Shown here: in pieces, positions 18,024 through 27,915 of the stretch | Layout: every line of letters starts with the position of its first letter | How positions within the stretch are numbered: the stretch's first letter is position 1 | Assembly (NCBI GenBank): GCA_937924805.1 | Contig: CALDTZ010000066.1 | Span: 52,034-116,033 of the forward strand | DNA from: an uncultured Saprospiraceae bacterium | Lineage (GTDB): Bacteria > Bacteroidota > Bacteroidia > Chitinophagales > Saprospiraceae | Length of the DNA: 64,000 nucleotides | Reading direction: 5' to 3' | Notes under the pieces: generated by a model | What the model was told of the DNA's origin: nothing | Database searches by the model: none | What the model saw: the letters and a program-made list of their open reading frames with translations, nothing else | Translations under genes and position numbers: made by a program

Positions 18024-20603
18024 TTGAGAGGATTTTATATCATCATATTTATTTTAAATTCTTGGTTTCTAGGAAGTCAATCCAATACTTATCTTTTAGA
18101 TCATACGAATGTACCCCTTATAGAAGTGTTGGAAAGGCTTGAAGAGCATTCAGATTTCGTTTTTTCCTATAAAATTGAAGATGTTATAGATGTTTATACG
18201 TCGTGTAACATAAAATCAAATGACATAAAAGAAGTTTTGGAAGATGTTTTTTCATCGTTGGAAATAACATACAATGTTAGTGGAAATACAATTATACTCT
18301 TTAAATCCGAAACCCAAAATCTAATTTGTGGAACAATTAGAGATTTACAATCTAAATCGCCTTTAGCATACGCTAATGTATATAGCATCAACGATAAATC
18401 TGGCGTTAGTACGAATGAAGATGGTTACTTTGAATTGAATGCATCACTCGGTAGCCAAGTAGAAATTAGCTATATCGGTTTTCAAACAAAATCTATTGAG
18501 GTGACAAGTACCTTAGATTCTTGTACAACCTATTATCTTGATTTTAGCGAATATACTGGCCCTCAACTCATTATTAAGGATTATATCACAGACGGAATAT
18601 CCTTGACAGAACACGGTGAAATCACAACAATGAATCTAAATAAAGTCGTAGGGCTTCCAGGACAAATAGAACCTGATATTTTAGGTTCGCTTCAATTTCT
18701 TCCTGGAGTAAGTAATCCGTCTACAAAGCCTGCGGACTTAAATGTTAGGGGTGGTACGCCTGATCAAAATTTAATTCTTTGGGATGATATTCCTATATAT
18801 CATGCAGCGCATTATTTTGGAATGATTGGGGCACTCAACCCATTCTCAATTGAAACGGTGGATGTATATCGTGGAGGATTTGGACCTGAGTTTGGCGGCC
18901 GAATTTCGAGTGTGATAGCGCTTTTTTCGCCTGGTCTTGATACTGATAAGTTTAATGTCAATGTAGGTTCAAATATGACAAATATGTTTGTAAATATGTT
19001 TCAACCTATTTTAAAAAAGAAAAAAACAGTACTTCATTTTTCGCTTCGTAGATCATATTCTGAGCTGCTTAAGACGCCTACAATGCGAAATATTACTAGA
19101 GTCAATCAGCAAGGATTTTTATTAGGCACAAAAGAACTTGAGAGTCTACCAGATCATATTAAAGTCAACGATAAAATTAATTTTTTCGACAGTCAAATTA
19201 AGCTAGCATCTAAGTTAAGTACCAAGGATAATATTACGGCTGCTTTAGTTCTTGCGACAAACGATTTTTCGAGTACGATAGAAGACAAAATGAGATTAGA
19301 AACTCAAAATGATACCTTTAGACTGACTAGTATCGGTGGTAGTATTTCTTGGAAACGTAATTGGAATAGATCATTAAGTACCGATTTTAAAGCAATTGCG
19401 TCTGATTACACTTATGATTATAATTATAATTTTCGAAGCCTTGATGATATGGTACCAAAAGAGGTTGGTGTAAAAAGTAATCGGATTGTTGATCTCCAAA
19501 CACAATTTAATTCAGAGTTAATATTGAACCCTTCCAGTCTACTCAAATTTGGATACCATTTAACAAATTATACGATTGGCTTTCGATCCGTTGAAAACGA
19601 AAACAAATTCAATGAATTTGAAGATCAAGGGAATGATAAAGCAATATTGCACGCAGGGTTTAGTGATTTTACAACAACTCTTTTAAAATATATAACTCTT
19701 AATGTTGGAGCCAGAATTCATAAGCTCTCTACAAATAAGACTTTTTTCCTAGAACCTAGGATTCGACTTTCAAGCCAGCTTACGGATTATGTAAGTATTT
19801 ATGGTTATGTTGGTCGTAATCATCAGTTTGTAAGTCAGGTCTCCGTGTTTAAAGGTAACGAGTCAGGGATTAATACGAGTCTTTGGGCACTATCAAACTC
19901 AAGGATACCAGTTCAACAAGGCGATATTGGACAATTAGGGCTTGTATTTGCATTTCAGAAATGGACGATCGATGTTCAAGGATATATGAAAAGAATCGAT
20001 GGTTTATCTTCACGAACTTTTGATTTTGACTTTCAACCCAGTAATAGTGTAGCTCTTGGATTTGCTAAAAGTAGAGGAGTTGATGTTTTGCTGAAAAAAA
20101 GATTTCGTAGATGGAATACTTGGATTAGCTACTCATTAAGTAAAACGGATTTGTCTTTTCAAGAAATCCAAGGATCTTCTTTTCCGTCAAACTATGATCA
20201 ACGACATGTATTACAATGGTCGAATCTACTAAATGTAAAAGGATTTAAATTTGCTTTCGGTATGAAATACAGTTCAGGTTTGCCGTATTCTGAAATGATT
20301 GATTTTGTCAATGTTGCTCAAATGGGAAGCCCTCCACAATTTGAAGGTATTTATGAGGAAATCAACAATAAGCGATTAAAATATACAATGGATATGAATA
20401 CTTCAGTTCATTATTCATTGTTGATATTAGATAAAATAAAGATGCACGTTGCTTTTTCAATTCAAAACATCTTGAATAGAGAAAATATCTATGACCGATT
20501 GTATCTCATTGATCAGGAAAACGATATGAAGACAGATATAAGGTACATTGAAAAATCATCTCATCGCTTCACACCCAACTTAAGTTTTCGTTTAGAATGG
20601 TAA
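18024..20603 (+). CDS. TonB-dependent receptor with STN signalling domain (FecA-like)
   Basis: This outer-membrane active transporter also signals through FecR. Domain order: signal peptide (1-~20), STN domain (~25-95), carboxypeptidase-regulatory-like beta domain (~100-180), plug (~205-300, with LNVRGGTPDQNLILWDDIPIY) and a ~22-strand barrel ending in an aromatic residue (SFRLEW). The start is a TTG at 18024: no ATG exists between the preceding in-frame stop (18021-18023) and the signal peptide. There is no SusD-like partner, unlike the other receptor at 24.6-27.9 kb. The ligand cannot be inferred; siderophores, other metal complexes or peptides are possible. Confidence 0.88.
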   Translation: MRGFYIIIFILNSWFLGSQSNTYLLDHTNVPLIEVLERLEEHSDFVFSYKIEDVIDVYTSCNIKSNDIKEVLEDVFSSLEITYNVSGNTIILFKSETQNLICGTIRDLQSKSPLAYANVYSINDKSGVSTNEDGYFELNASLGSQVEISYIGFQTKSIEVTSTLDSCTTYYLDFSEYTGPQLIIKDYITDGISLTEHGEITTMNLNKVVGLPGQIEPDILGSLQFLPGVSNPSTKPADLNVRGGTPDQNLILWDDIPIYHAAHYFGMIGALNPFSIETVDVYRGGFGPEFGGRISSVIALFSPGLDTDKFNVNVGSNMTNMFVNMFQPILKKKKTVLHFSLRRSYSELLKTPTMRNITRVNQQGFLLGTKELESLPDHIKVNDKINFFDSQIKLASKLSTKDNITAALVLATNDFSSTIEDKMRLETQNDTFRLTSIGGSISWKRNWNRSLSTDFKAIASDYTYDYNYNFRSLDDMVPKEVGVKSNRIVDLQTQFNSELILNPSSLLKFGYHLTNYTIGFRSVENENKFNEFEDQGNDKAILHAGFSDFTTTLLKYITLNVGARIHKLSTNKTFFLEPRIRLSSQLTDYVSIYGYVGRNHQFVSQVSVFKGNESGINTSLWALSNSRIPVQQGDIGQLGLVFAFQKWTIDVQGYMKRIDGLSSRTFDFDFQPSNSVALGFAKSRGVDVLLKKRFRRWNTWISYSLSKTDLSFQEIQGSSFPSNYDQRHVLQWSNLLNVKGFKFAFGMKYSSGLPYSEMIDFVNVAQMGSPPQFEGIYEEINNKRLKYTMDMNTSVHYSLLILDKIKMHVAFSIQNILNRENIYDRLYLIDQENDMKTDIRYIEKSSHRFTPNLSFRLEW

Positions 20604-20613
20604 TCGTTTACAA

Positions 20614-21009
20614 CTATTGAATAAAGAAAGGGTGATCGCTATTGTTAATTTTGTTTTTAATAATAGCTTTCATTAAGTGGGCTTTCTTTTTTGCCTTTTC
20701 CGCAATTTCGCCTGTAAAAAGACTATCTGTTGTTTTTTCCCATAATCGCACCCATTGATTGAAATGCATTTCTTCAATTTTCATTTTTCGATTCAATTTT
20801 ATATGACTCACCATTGGGTTACCCTTGTAAATGGCTTTGTCAAATAAAACAGATTCCCAAAAGTCATACATAACAGGCATATGGTCTTTTATTGAAGAGG
20901 TCATATGGTCAGAAAAAAAAGGCTGTATCAAATCATCTTTTAAGACGGTCTTATAAAACGAATTTACGAGTAAAATAACATCTTCTCTGTCCTGAATATC
21001 TGCCTTCAA
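20614..21009 (-). CDS. Group III truncated hemoglobin
   Basis: This 131-residue heme protein matches the group III (trHbP) truncated globins. The proximal His is H82 in HFNQW, and the conserved FYxxVxxDxLI (residues 18-28), HMPVMYDFWE (43-52) and YKGNPM (61-66) motifs are all present. Such globins bind oxygen, NO or peroxide, and their physiological role is poorly known. It is the last gene of the six-gene minus-strand operon, 20 bp after the metallophosphoesterase gene. The convergent receptor gene ends 10 bp away. Confidence 0.88.
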   Translation of the reverse strand: MKADIQDREDVILLVNSFYKTVLKDDLIQPFFSDHMTSSIKDHMPVMYDFWESVLFDKAIYKGNPMVSHIKLNRKMKIEEMHFNQWVRLWEKTTDSLFTGEIAEKAKKKAHLMKAIIKNKINNSDHPFFIQ

Positions 21010-21029
21010 TGGAATCGTTTTTTTTTTGT

Positions 21030-21857
21030 TTAAAATAAAAGTGTATTGCCTTGCTGTCTTGATTCAACAGCTGGTAAGATATCACAATTGTCCCAGATGC
21101 CGGTAAGTAGTGTCTTTGAGTAGGCTTTTGGTAGATTGTTTTTGTCCATTAATTTGGCTGCTGTAACGTGATCATATTTGAGTGGATGGTATGAGATTTC
21201 TATTTTATTGTTTTTATAGTCCAAAACAGAATACCAAGTATTCGTATTACCATCGTTGGCAGGCATTCCTATCACTCCCGCATTTATCCAGTATTTATTA
21301 TTTTTTGATTGATGGAAGGGTAGACCACAATGACCAGCAAACACAATGTCTGCTTTCAATTCATCTAGAATCGCTTTCTTTATAGACCAATCTGTAGACT
21401 TAAAGATGAATTCACTTACATTGTGATAGCCTCCATGAAGTACAAAACATTTATGTCCGTTCCATTGAAATGTAATATGGTCAGGAATGCGCTCAATAAA
21501 AGTTCGATCTGAATCACTTAAGGCTGCTTGTGCATATGGGTACCATCGCTTAGATAATACATCGCATCGGCTTCCTTCGCTAAAATTGCAACCACAATCA
21601 TCAGATTCATTTAGCAAGTTGATCTCTACATTACCATTGATCAAATGGATGCCCCAAGATCGAATAAAATCGAGACATTCGACAGGTTGAGCACAATAAG
21701 CTATGATATCTCCTGTACAAATAATTCGTGAAGGTGGAATGTTTAACCTCAAAGCTTCCACTTTTAATTGGGATAGTGCTTGAAGGTTGGAATAAACACC
21801 ACCAAAGATCAGTAAGGATTCATTGAACGTTCCTAAGTTGTTGGTCTTTTTTTTCAA
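21030..21857 (-). CDS. Calcineurin-like metallophosphoesterase with altered first metal motif
   Basis: This is a cytoplasmic phosphoesterase-fold protein of 275 residues. Later family motifs are present: GD (49-50, CTGDIIAY), GN (75-76, NGNVE), HG (141-142, LHGGYHN) and GH (175-176, AGHCGLPF). A four-Cys cluster lies at residues ~88-98 (DDCGCN...SRCD). The usual first motif DxH is replaced by FGGVYSN (18-24), so one metal site should be altered. I recall this GG-x-YSN form as a recurrent subfamily, so it need not be an inactive copy. The ATG at 21923 would overlap the symporter gene by 70 bp. I prefer the TTG at 21857, which overlaps the symporter stop as TTGA. The substrate is unknown. Confidence 0.78.
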   Translation of the reverse strand: MKKKTNNLGTFNESLLIFGGVYSNLQALSQLKVEALRLNIPPSRIICTGDIIAYCAQPVECLDFIRSWGIHLINGNVEINLLNESDDCGCNFSEGSRCDVLSKRWYPYAQAALSDSDRTFIERIPDHITFQWNGHKCFVLHGGYHNVSEFIFKSTDWSIKKAILDELKADIVFAGHCGLPFHQSKNNKYWINAGVIGMPANDGNTNTWYSVLDYKNNKIEISYHPLKYDHVTAAKLMDKNNLPKAYSKTLLTGIWDNCDILPAVESRQQGNTLLF

Positions 21858-23212
21858 ACCTTTAAAATTTTTGAATATGCCATTGGAATAAGATATAAGG
21901 TAAAACAAATAAGAATGCCCCAAATATTTGCGCTAAGCAAATCGTGATATGGGCCTTGAAATACAAATAATGGAAATTCATACTTTAATAAATGAAAGAT
22001 GCCAATAATAATTCCTGCAACCACAGATAAATAAAAAGAAGCCTTTGGAGCGTCGTAATACCACAAACAAAAAATAGGTGTTAATCCAATCACCATCGTT
22101 CCACTAATGGTTGTTGCAGATAAAATATCCGCATTTAATAAAATGGGTATACTACCTAATAAACATCCAATAATAATAACCATCCTTCCTTTAGAAATAG
22201 AAGCAACACCTAACATTTGTAAATCAACAACAATAAGTTTGCTGAATGAATTAAATGAACTATCCAGCGTTGATGCAGCACTCGTGATCATAATGAAATT
22301 AATAAGGATCATCATTCCTATTCCTAGAAGTTTTCCTACTTCAACAGGTGCCTGACCACTGAGACCATTTGCTCCTGCATAAATACCTAGCATAGAAAAC
22401 AAAATAATAGCTGCCGTACCTATAATGGTGGCGACAATGAAAGCATACAAGGTCTTTTTTGGAGCAGCAATAAACGCTCTATCAGTCATAACGGGATCAT
22501 GAAAGGGATAACTAAATACTTGTAATAAGGCTACAAACAATAAATTTATGCCGCCGAGTTGTGTCCATGAACCAGTACTGATATATTCGATGGGGTTCGA
22601 TGTGTTATTAGGTATTATTTTATATAGGATGATAGCTAATAATACGGCGAATAGAATCATCTGGATTGCATCGGTAAATAGACTTGATTTTAGGCCACCT
22701 TTAAGCGTATACGCCAAGGTTAGTAACGTAAATACTAAGATGGCTATATAGTAGGATGCTGTCTGTGCTTCACCAAAGTAACTTCCTATCACCATCGTAT
22801 TAGACCATACTTCATTCATCAACCTAAAAGCGATTAATAAGGAGAATAGCTGGATCGATCCCTTTCCAAATTTTGTTTGCAGAAACGTGTGGATAGACGT
22901 TATTTTACCTTTCGTTCGCATAAAATAAATAAGGATACCTGCGACTAAAAAGGATAAATAATAGGCGGCATAGGATACGCCACCAACGAAACCATAACTC
23001 ATACCTAAATTAGCTGCATTGGTAATGGATTTAGCAAAAATCCAAGAAATAACAAGACTACTTGTCAATATCCAAAAATGCGGCTCTTGTTTTAAAGTAC
23101 CACCTTTAAAGAACGCTTTAGTTGATTTAGCGTACGGCGAAACCCAAAAAAGAAGAATGGAAGATATAATGACTAACGCCCATTGCCATAGTATGGTAGA
23201 TTCATCCATCAT
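21854..23212 (-). CDS. Sodium:solute symporter (SSS family)
   Basis: This inner-membrane sodium-coupled importer has 452 residues and about 12-13 hydrophobic helices. The SSS signature is visible around TLKGGLKSSLFTDAIQM, and a sodium-site-like SAASTLDSSFNS lies near residue ~315. It begins 1 bp after the susD-like stop and its stop overlaps the next start. In this operon it would carry across the inner membrane the compound that SusC/SusD bring into the periplasm. Subfamily members move sugars, amino acids, nucleosides or sialic acid; no substrate can be read from the sequence. Confidence 0.87.
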   Translation of the reverse strand: MMDESTILWQWALVIISSILLFWVSPYAKSTKAFFKGGTLKQEPHFWILTSSLVISWIFAKSITNAANLGMSYGFVGGVSYAAYYLSFLVAGILIYFMRTKGKITSIHTFLQTKFGKGSIQLFSLLIAFRLMNEVWSNTMVIGSYFGEAQTASYYIAILVFTLLTLAYTLKGGLKSSLFTDAIQMILFAVLLAIILYKIIPNNTSNPIEYISTGSWTQLGGINLLFVALLQVFSYPFHDPVMTDRAFIAAPKKTLYAFIVATIIGTAAIILFSMLGIYAGANGLSGQAPVEVGKLLGIGMMILINFIMITSAASTLDSSFNSFSKLIVVDLQMLGVASISKGRMVIIIGCLLGSIPILLNADILSATTISGTMVIGLTPIFCLWYYDAPKASFYLSVVAGIIIGIFHLLKYEFPLFVFQGPYHDLLSANIWGILICFTLYLIPMAYSKILKV

Positions 23213-23213
23213 A

Positions 23214-24647
23214 TTAATTGATATCCCACCAGACTGGACTATTAATACTATTGTTATCGGTATTTGATGCAGCTACATTGTATTGTTCTGCATTCAAGGC
23301 AGCTTCATCCGTTGGGTATGGCATCCTTACGGGAATCAAATCATTATTCAGACTTGCGTCAATTGTTTTTAATATTGGGAAACCTGTTCTTCGGTATTCA
23401 ATCCAACCCTCATAACCATTGGTGATATGGCTTATCCATTTTTGAGTTATAATTTGTTGTAAACCATTATTTTCATCATAAGCGACATTTTCACTTTCAA
23501 GGTAGTCCACATCCAAATTCGTTTTCCAATATTCAAAAGATAGTGCAATCCCATTTTCGTAATACTGTTTGGCATCTCCCTGAATAAGCCCTTTAAACGA
23601 TGCTTCTGCAAGTAAAAATTGAACTTCCCATGCTGTCATGAAATTGGCTTGTAAGTTGGATGTTTCTTCTCTAAATATTTTTCCAGATAGGGAGTAATTA
23701 CTAATAGAAATCGAAGTCGTAGAAGCATCAGGGCCGTTTAGTAATCCTTCATACTCCATATTTATATTCGGTCTAAAAAAGGTTTCTAGCCTTGCATCAT
23801 TTATTGTTTTAAGAATATCTTCATACGTTTCTGATAGTATAAATAAATTGAAATCGCCTGTTCTAGCCGTAGCTAGTCGGAAAGTATTGGGCGGCGTATC
23901 CGAAAAATAAAAACTAGCATTTTGATCATTTTCAAGGATAAAGGTATCTTCATCAATGAGTGCTTGAATTCGTTCCGCTACATTTTCTTTATCACTAATG
24001 CGCACTAAATATTTTAATGTTAATGATTGGCCAAAGCGAATCCATTTGTTTAATTCTCCTTCATGTAATAAATCACCTTCTAATGATTGATTGCCATCAT
24101 AATCCTTAATGGCTTGAATTCCTTGTTCTATCTGATTCAATATGCCATTCGATCCAAGATAAATTGATGCTTGATCATCATAACGAGGTGTTGTGTTGCC
24201 ATCTTTACCTTGTAGACTTTCTGAATAAGGAACGTCTCCATAGAGATCTGTCAGATTTGCAGTGAGAAATGCTTTTAAAATTCTTGCTGGACCTTCATAG
24301 ATTTTGTCTTTGTCATTTGTCATGGCTTTCGACAACAAAATCTCATTATCTCTAAGGTTTTTATACAGGATTGGCCATGGATTACCACCAAATTGAGGTT
24401 CATTTAAACTATGCCTATCAAACAAGTTGAAATCGACGGCCGTAAAGTATTGCCCAAGTAAATTGCCAGCAACAAAACCTTCATACGACATTTGTTCACC
24501 ATAATCGTAAATTACCTGCCTTAAAAGAAAGGATGCTTCAACATCAAGTGGGGCATTGGGGTTTGTGTTTATCGATTCAAAGTCTTTAGTGCAGCTGTAC
24601 ATTAAGATCATCATCGTAAGCAAACTATATTTTAAAATATGGATCAT
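23214..24647 (-). CDS. SusD/RagB-family outer-membrane lipoprotein
   Basis: This is the surface-exposed substrate-capture lid that works with the SusC channel. The 477-residue protein has a signal peptide with lipobox LMYSC (Cys19) and a typical SusD-like (SusD_2) start, KDFESINTNPNAP. Helical TPR-like segments run through residues ~100-420, with a conserved WxxYRRTGFP-type stretch near 420 (EGWIEYRRTGFPIL). It begins 4 bp after susC and runs 1 bp from the symporter. No glycoside hydrolase lies in the operon, so the ligand is probably not a complex polysaccharide. Confidence 0.9.
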   Translation of the reverse strand: MIHILKYSLLTMMILMYSCTKDFESINTNPNAPLDVEASFLLRQVIYDYGEQMSYEGFVAGNLLGQYFTAVDFNLFDRHSLNEPQFGGNPWPILYKNLRDNEILLSKAMTNDKDKIYEGPARILKAFLTANLTDLYGDVPYSESLQGKDGNTTPRYDDQASIYLGSNGILNQIEQGIQAIKDYDGNQSLEGDLLHEGELNKWIRFGQSLTLKYLVRISDKENVAERIQALIDEDTFILENDQNASFYFSDTPPNTFRLATARTGDFNLFILSETYEDILKTINDARLETFFRPNINMEYEGLLNGPDASTTSISISNYSLSGKIFREETSNLQANFMTAWEVQFLLAEASFKGLIQGDAKQYYENGIALSFEYWKTNLDVDYLESENVAYDENNGLQQIITQKWISHITNGYEGWIEYRRTGFPILKTIDASLNNDLIPVRMPYPTDEAALNAEQYNVAASNTDNNSINSPVWWDIN

Positions 24648-24651
24648 GTTC

Positions 24652-27600
24652 TTAAAGTTTAATGGTTAAGGAAATTCCTAGACTTTTGGCCGTTGGATAA
24701 GACATATCTTCCACGCCGCTTACAAATTGATTTCCTTGAAGTGCAATTTGTTCTGGATCAAAGTGTGGTATCGCTGAAAAGGCAAAAAGATTTCGTCCGA
24801 TCAGGCTAATTTTCATTTCTTGAATATCTTTTAATAATGTTTGCTTCAGATCCACCGCATTTATTTTGTAGCTCAATTGGCATTCCCTAATTTTAAGATA
24901 ACTAGCATCGTATACGTTATTTTCCTCATGATTCCGATCGTAATATTGACGGTAATAAGTTTCAGGGCTTATCGCAATGGTATTATCTTCATAGATTGGA
25001 TTTTCATCTGTACCAACATTGATTACACCATCAAAGATTAAACCTTCATCGGGTCTGTTTTCTGTTTCAATTAACTGACCTGCAACACCAGCTAATGCTT
25101 GTGTCCGTGAAACAATTTCTCCACCGTACCTCCAATCAAGTGTACAGTTAAATTGAAAACGCCGATAGCTAAATGTATTTACAAATCCAAGGATAAAATC
25201 TGGATTATAATTACCTAGTTTTTTTAAAGTATTATCTACGATGAGTGTTCCATCATCATTGATAACAAAGTCTCCATTGTCATTTTTTTTATACCCTGTT
25301 CCCCAAATATTTCCGATTTGATCTCCTTCTTCAACAATAAACCAAACGGTTTGATTTGTATTGTCATATACACGTGAATAGGCTAGGGTAATAGCGCCTG
25401 CATTGTCGGGAAGGTTTTCTACAATGGATGAATTTTTACTAAAATTTAGTTGACTTAACCATCGTGTGTTTTTGGTTCTTATGGGTTCTAAACCTAAAGT
25501 TATTTCGTAGCCACTTGATTTGATACTTCCGCCATTGATGATTTGCTGTGTATAACCAGAACTTATCGGAATCGGTAAAGCTAATATTTGATTCTCATTT
25601 TTTGAATTGTAATAGGTGACGTCAAGGTTTATTCGGTCATCATAAAAACGAATATCAGCACCCATTTCAAAAGCGGTCGTTTTTTCAGGCAGTAATCCAG
25701 CATTAGGTATGAACGTTTGATCTGAAAAGGTTGGATTACCATTGACAGGTGTCTGAGGTAAAAAGACACCTGCCGTTTGATATGGCTCTGTATCATTACC
25801 AACTTGAGCCCAGCTCGTTCGAGCTTTTAAAAATGATATTGATGATGGTAAGGATAGCCACTTCGATAAGATAAGACTACTTGAGATTGACGGATAAAAG
25901 AAACGAGTTTGATCGGCGTTGTCGGTGGTTGCTAATGCACTTGACCAATCATTTCTACCCGTAATTTCTAGGAATAAATAATCTTTATAACCAATATTTG
26001 CCCAAGCATAGATGCTATTGATTCTTTTTCTTGTGTTTTGTTGAAATACTTGCAATGGAGTCCCTGCATTGGTAAGGCTATAGATACCAGGTTGAGCTAG
26101 CCCAATTGCTTCAATTTGCTTATTGAAATTGATCTGATCTAGCCGATTTGCACCAAGATTAACATCTATTGAAAGGTGTTGCCATCGATCACGATAATTG
26201 ATCAATACATCTGTATTTATTTCTTTTGCATTAATATCTTGTTCTGCATAGGCACCATCTTTAAATCGATTACTACTAAACACCCGTCTATAAGTGCGGT
26301 GCTCGATCATTTGATCCATTCCAGACCGAAAGGTAGCAGATAACTTATTGGTCATTTTATAAGTTGTAGAAATATTACCAGTCATTCGGTGACGATCAAA
26401 TCCGTTTCTATTTTCTTTGAGAATTAGAAATGGATTGTCAAAAAATGTGTAGTTAAATGAATATTGTTGCAATCCTTCTAAGCCTGGTTGCCAATAATCC
26501 CTTAGAGATTCAATATTGGTCTGTCTGCCCATCCAAGCAACCAAACTATAATTTATATTTTCTGATCCATAACCACCTGAGGGTCTATTGTCTGAATGGG
26601 TATACGCATAATTGAAACTACTTGAAACTTCCCATTTAGGTGTTAAATCCATGTTCAACTTACCATATATTGATTGCCTATCTAAATTTACTCCAGGAAT
26701 GTAAGAGTCACTTTGCATATCCGTCATCGATAATCGGACATTCATAAAATCACTAGCTTTACTAAAAGCTAGATTGTTAGAAATGGTTTTCCCTGTTTGA
26801 TAGAAGTTTTTTAGATTATCAGGATTGGAATTGAAAGGTGTTGGAGTTATGGCATTACCGTTATATAGTTGATGGTCTCCACCACGAACAGTTTGGCTAT
26901 TGCCTAAATCAACGGGACTATCAAATTGCGAAATCAGTAGACCTGCATCTAATTTCGGTCCATAGCTATAGGTTATGTTATCGTTAATACCTCCTCCTAA
27001 TCCATCAATAAATTCAAATTCACCGGCATTCCCCTGACCATATTTGTTTTGAAATTTAGGTAAGCTAAAAGGAGCATCAATGGTATAGGAAGTATTATAT
27101 TCAAGCCCCAATCCGCTAGATGCTGAACCGTCCTTAGTGGTTACAACGATTGCACCATTAGAAGCTCTCGTTCCATATAACGCCGCTGCACTTGGCCCTT
27201 TAAGCACACTTACTGATGCGATGTCATCTGGATTGATATCCATTGCTCCATTGCCAAAGTCAATTTCTTGAAACCCAGAAGCTGTCTCATTTGTAATATT
27301 TACATTTGTTTCATTATTGATTGGGATACCATCGACGACGAAAAGTGGATTGTTATTTCTAAATGAAGATTCCCCTCGAATCGTTATTTTTGCCGATGAT
27401 CCAACACCTGTAGCGCCTTGAGTGATCTGTACCCCAGCTAATTTTCCAGATAAATTATTTAAAAAATTGGCACTTTTTACTTCCGATAGTTGATCATTAG
27501 TTAACTTTTGAATAGAGTAGCCTAATTCTTGATTTTTTCGCTCTAAACCTAAAGCTGTTACGACTACCTCGTCAAAGGCTAAACTTGCTGAGACTAGGTC

Positions 27601-27867
27601 AAAAATGTAAGCATGATCCTGGGAAATCGTAAAAGAAATAGTTTCGTAGCCCAAGTATTTTACTTGACATCGATGCCCTAACTCTCCGGCTAAGTTAAAT
27701 GTTCCATCTATTGCTGAAATAGTGCCTTCATTGGTATTTGTATTGAAAATGGTAGCTCCAATGATGGGTTGATTATCAGTGGTTAAAATACCACTAATTT
27801 CAGTGCTCTGAGAAATGCCCCATTGGCTAACAAACCAACAAAGTGATACAATAAGTATCTTATTCAT
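24652..27867 (-). CDS. SusC/RagA-type TonB-linked outer-membrane transporter
   Basis: The 1071-residue transporter has a signal peptide (1-~19), a carboxypeptidase-regulatory-like beta domain (~22-95), a TonB-box/linker region with VVVTALGLERKNQELGYS (~100-120), a plug domain (~125-245, with GKLAGVQITQ and FVVDGIPIN) and a large barrel. It should import a ligand using TonB energy together with the SusD-like lipoprotein encoded directly downstream. There is no N-terminal STN domain, so it is not expected to signal to a FecR. It starts 48 bp after the DUF2064-type gene. Confidence 0.92.
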   Translation of the reverse strand: MNKILIVSLCWFVSQWGISQSTEISGILTTDNQPIIGATIFNTNTNEGTISAIDGTFNLAGELGHRCQVKYLGYETISFTISQDHAYIFDLVSASLAFDEVVVTALGLERKNQELGYSIQKLTNDQLSEVKSANFLNNLSGKLAGVQITQGATGVGSSAKITIRGESSFRNNNPLFVVDGIPINNETNVNITNETASGFQEIDFGNGAMDINPDDIASVSVLKGPSAAALYGTRASNGAIVVTTKDGSASSGLGLEYNTSYTIDAPFSLPKFQNKYGQGNAGEFEFIDGLGGGINDNITYSYGPKLDAGLLISQFDSPVDLGNSQTVRGGDHQLYNGNAITPTPFNSNPDNLKNFYQTGKTISNNLAFSKASDFMNVRLSMTDMQSDSYIPGVNLDRQSIYGKLNMDLTPKWEVSSSFNYAYTHSDNRPSGGYGSENINYSLVAWMGRQTNIESLRDYWQPGLEGLQQYSFNYTFFDNPFLILKENRNGFDRHRMTGNISTTYKMTNKLSATFRSGMDQMIEHRTYRRVFSSNRFKDGAYAEQDINAKEINTDVLINYRDRWQHLSIDVNLGANRLDQINFNKQIEAIGLAQPGIYSLTNAGTPLQVFQQNTRKRINSIYAWANIGYKDYLFLEITGRNDWSSALATTDNADQTRFFYPSISSSLILSKWLSLPSSISFLKARTSWAQVGNDTEPYQTAGVFLPQTPVNGNPTFSDQTFIPNAGLLPEKTTAFEMGADIRFYDDRINLDVTYYNSKNENQILALPIPISSGYTQQIINGGSIKSSGYEITLGLEPIRTKNTRWLSQLNFSKNSSIVENLPDNAGAITLAYSRVYDNTNQTVWFIVEEGDQIGNIWGTGYKKNDNGDFVINDDGTLIVDNTLKKLGNYNPDFILGFVNTFSYRRFQFNCTLDWRYGGEIVSRTQALAGVAGQLIETENRPDEGLIFDGVINVGTDENPIYEDNTIAISPETYYRQYYDRNHEENNVYDASYLKIRECQLSYKINAVDLKQTLLKDIQEMKISLIGRNLFAFSAIPHFDPEQIALQGNQFVSGVEDMSYPTAKSLGISLTIKL

Positions 27868-27915
27868 AAATGTGTGTACTAAGAGTAAAAATTAAAAAGA
27901 CTAGGTTAAGTAATA

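Noticed and set aside
21858..21923. N-terminal extension of the metallophosphoesterase up to the ATG at 21923
   Set aside because: It would overlap the conserved end of the symporter gene by 70 bp and adds residues not expected in the family; the TTG at 21857 gives a normal junction.
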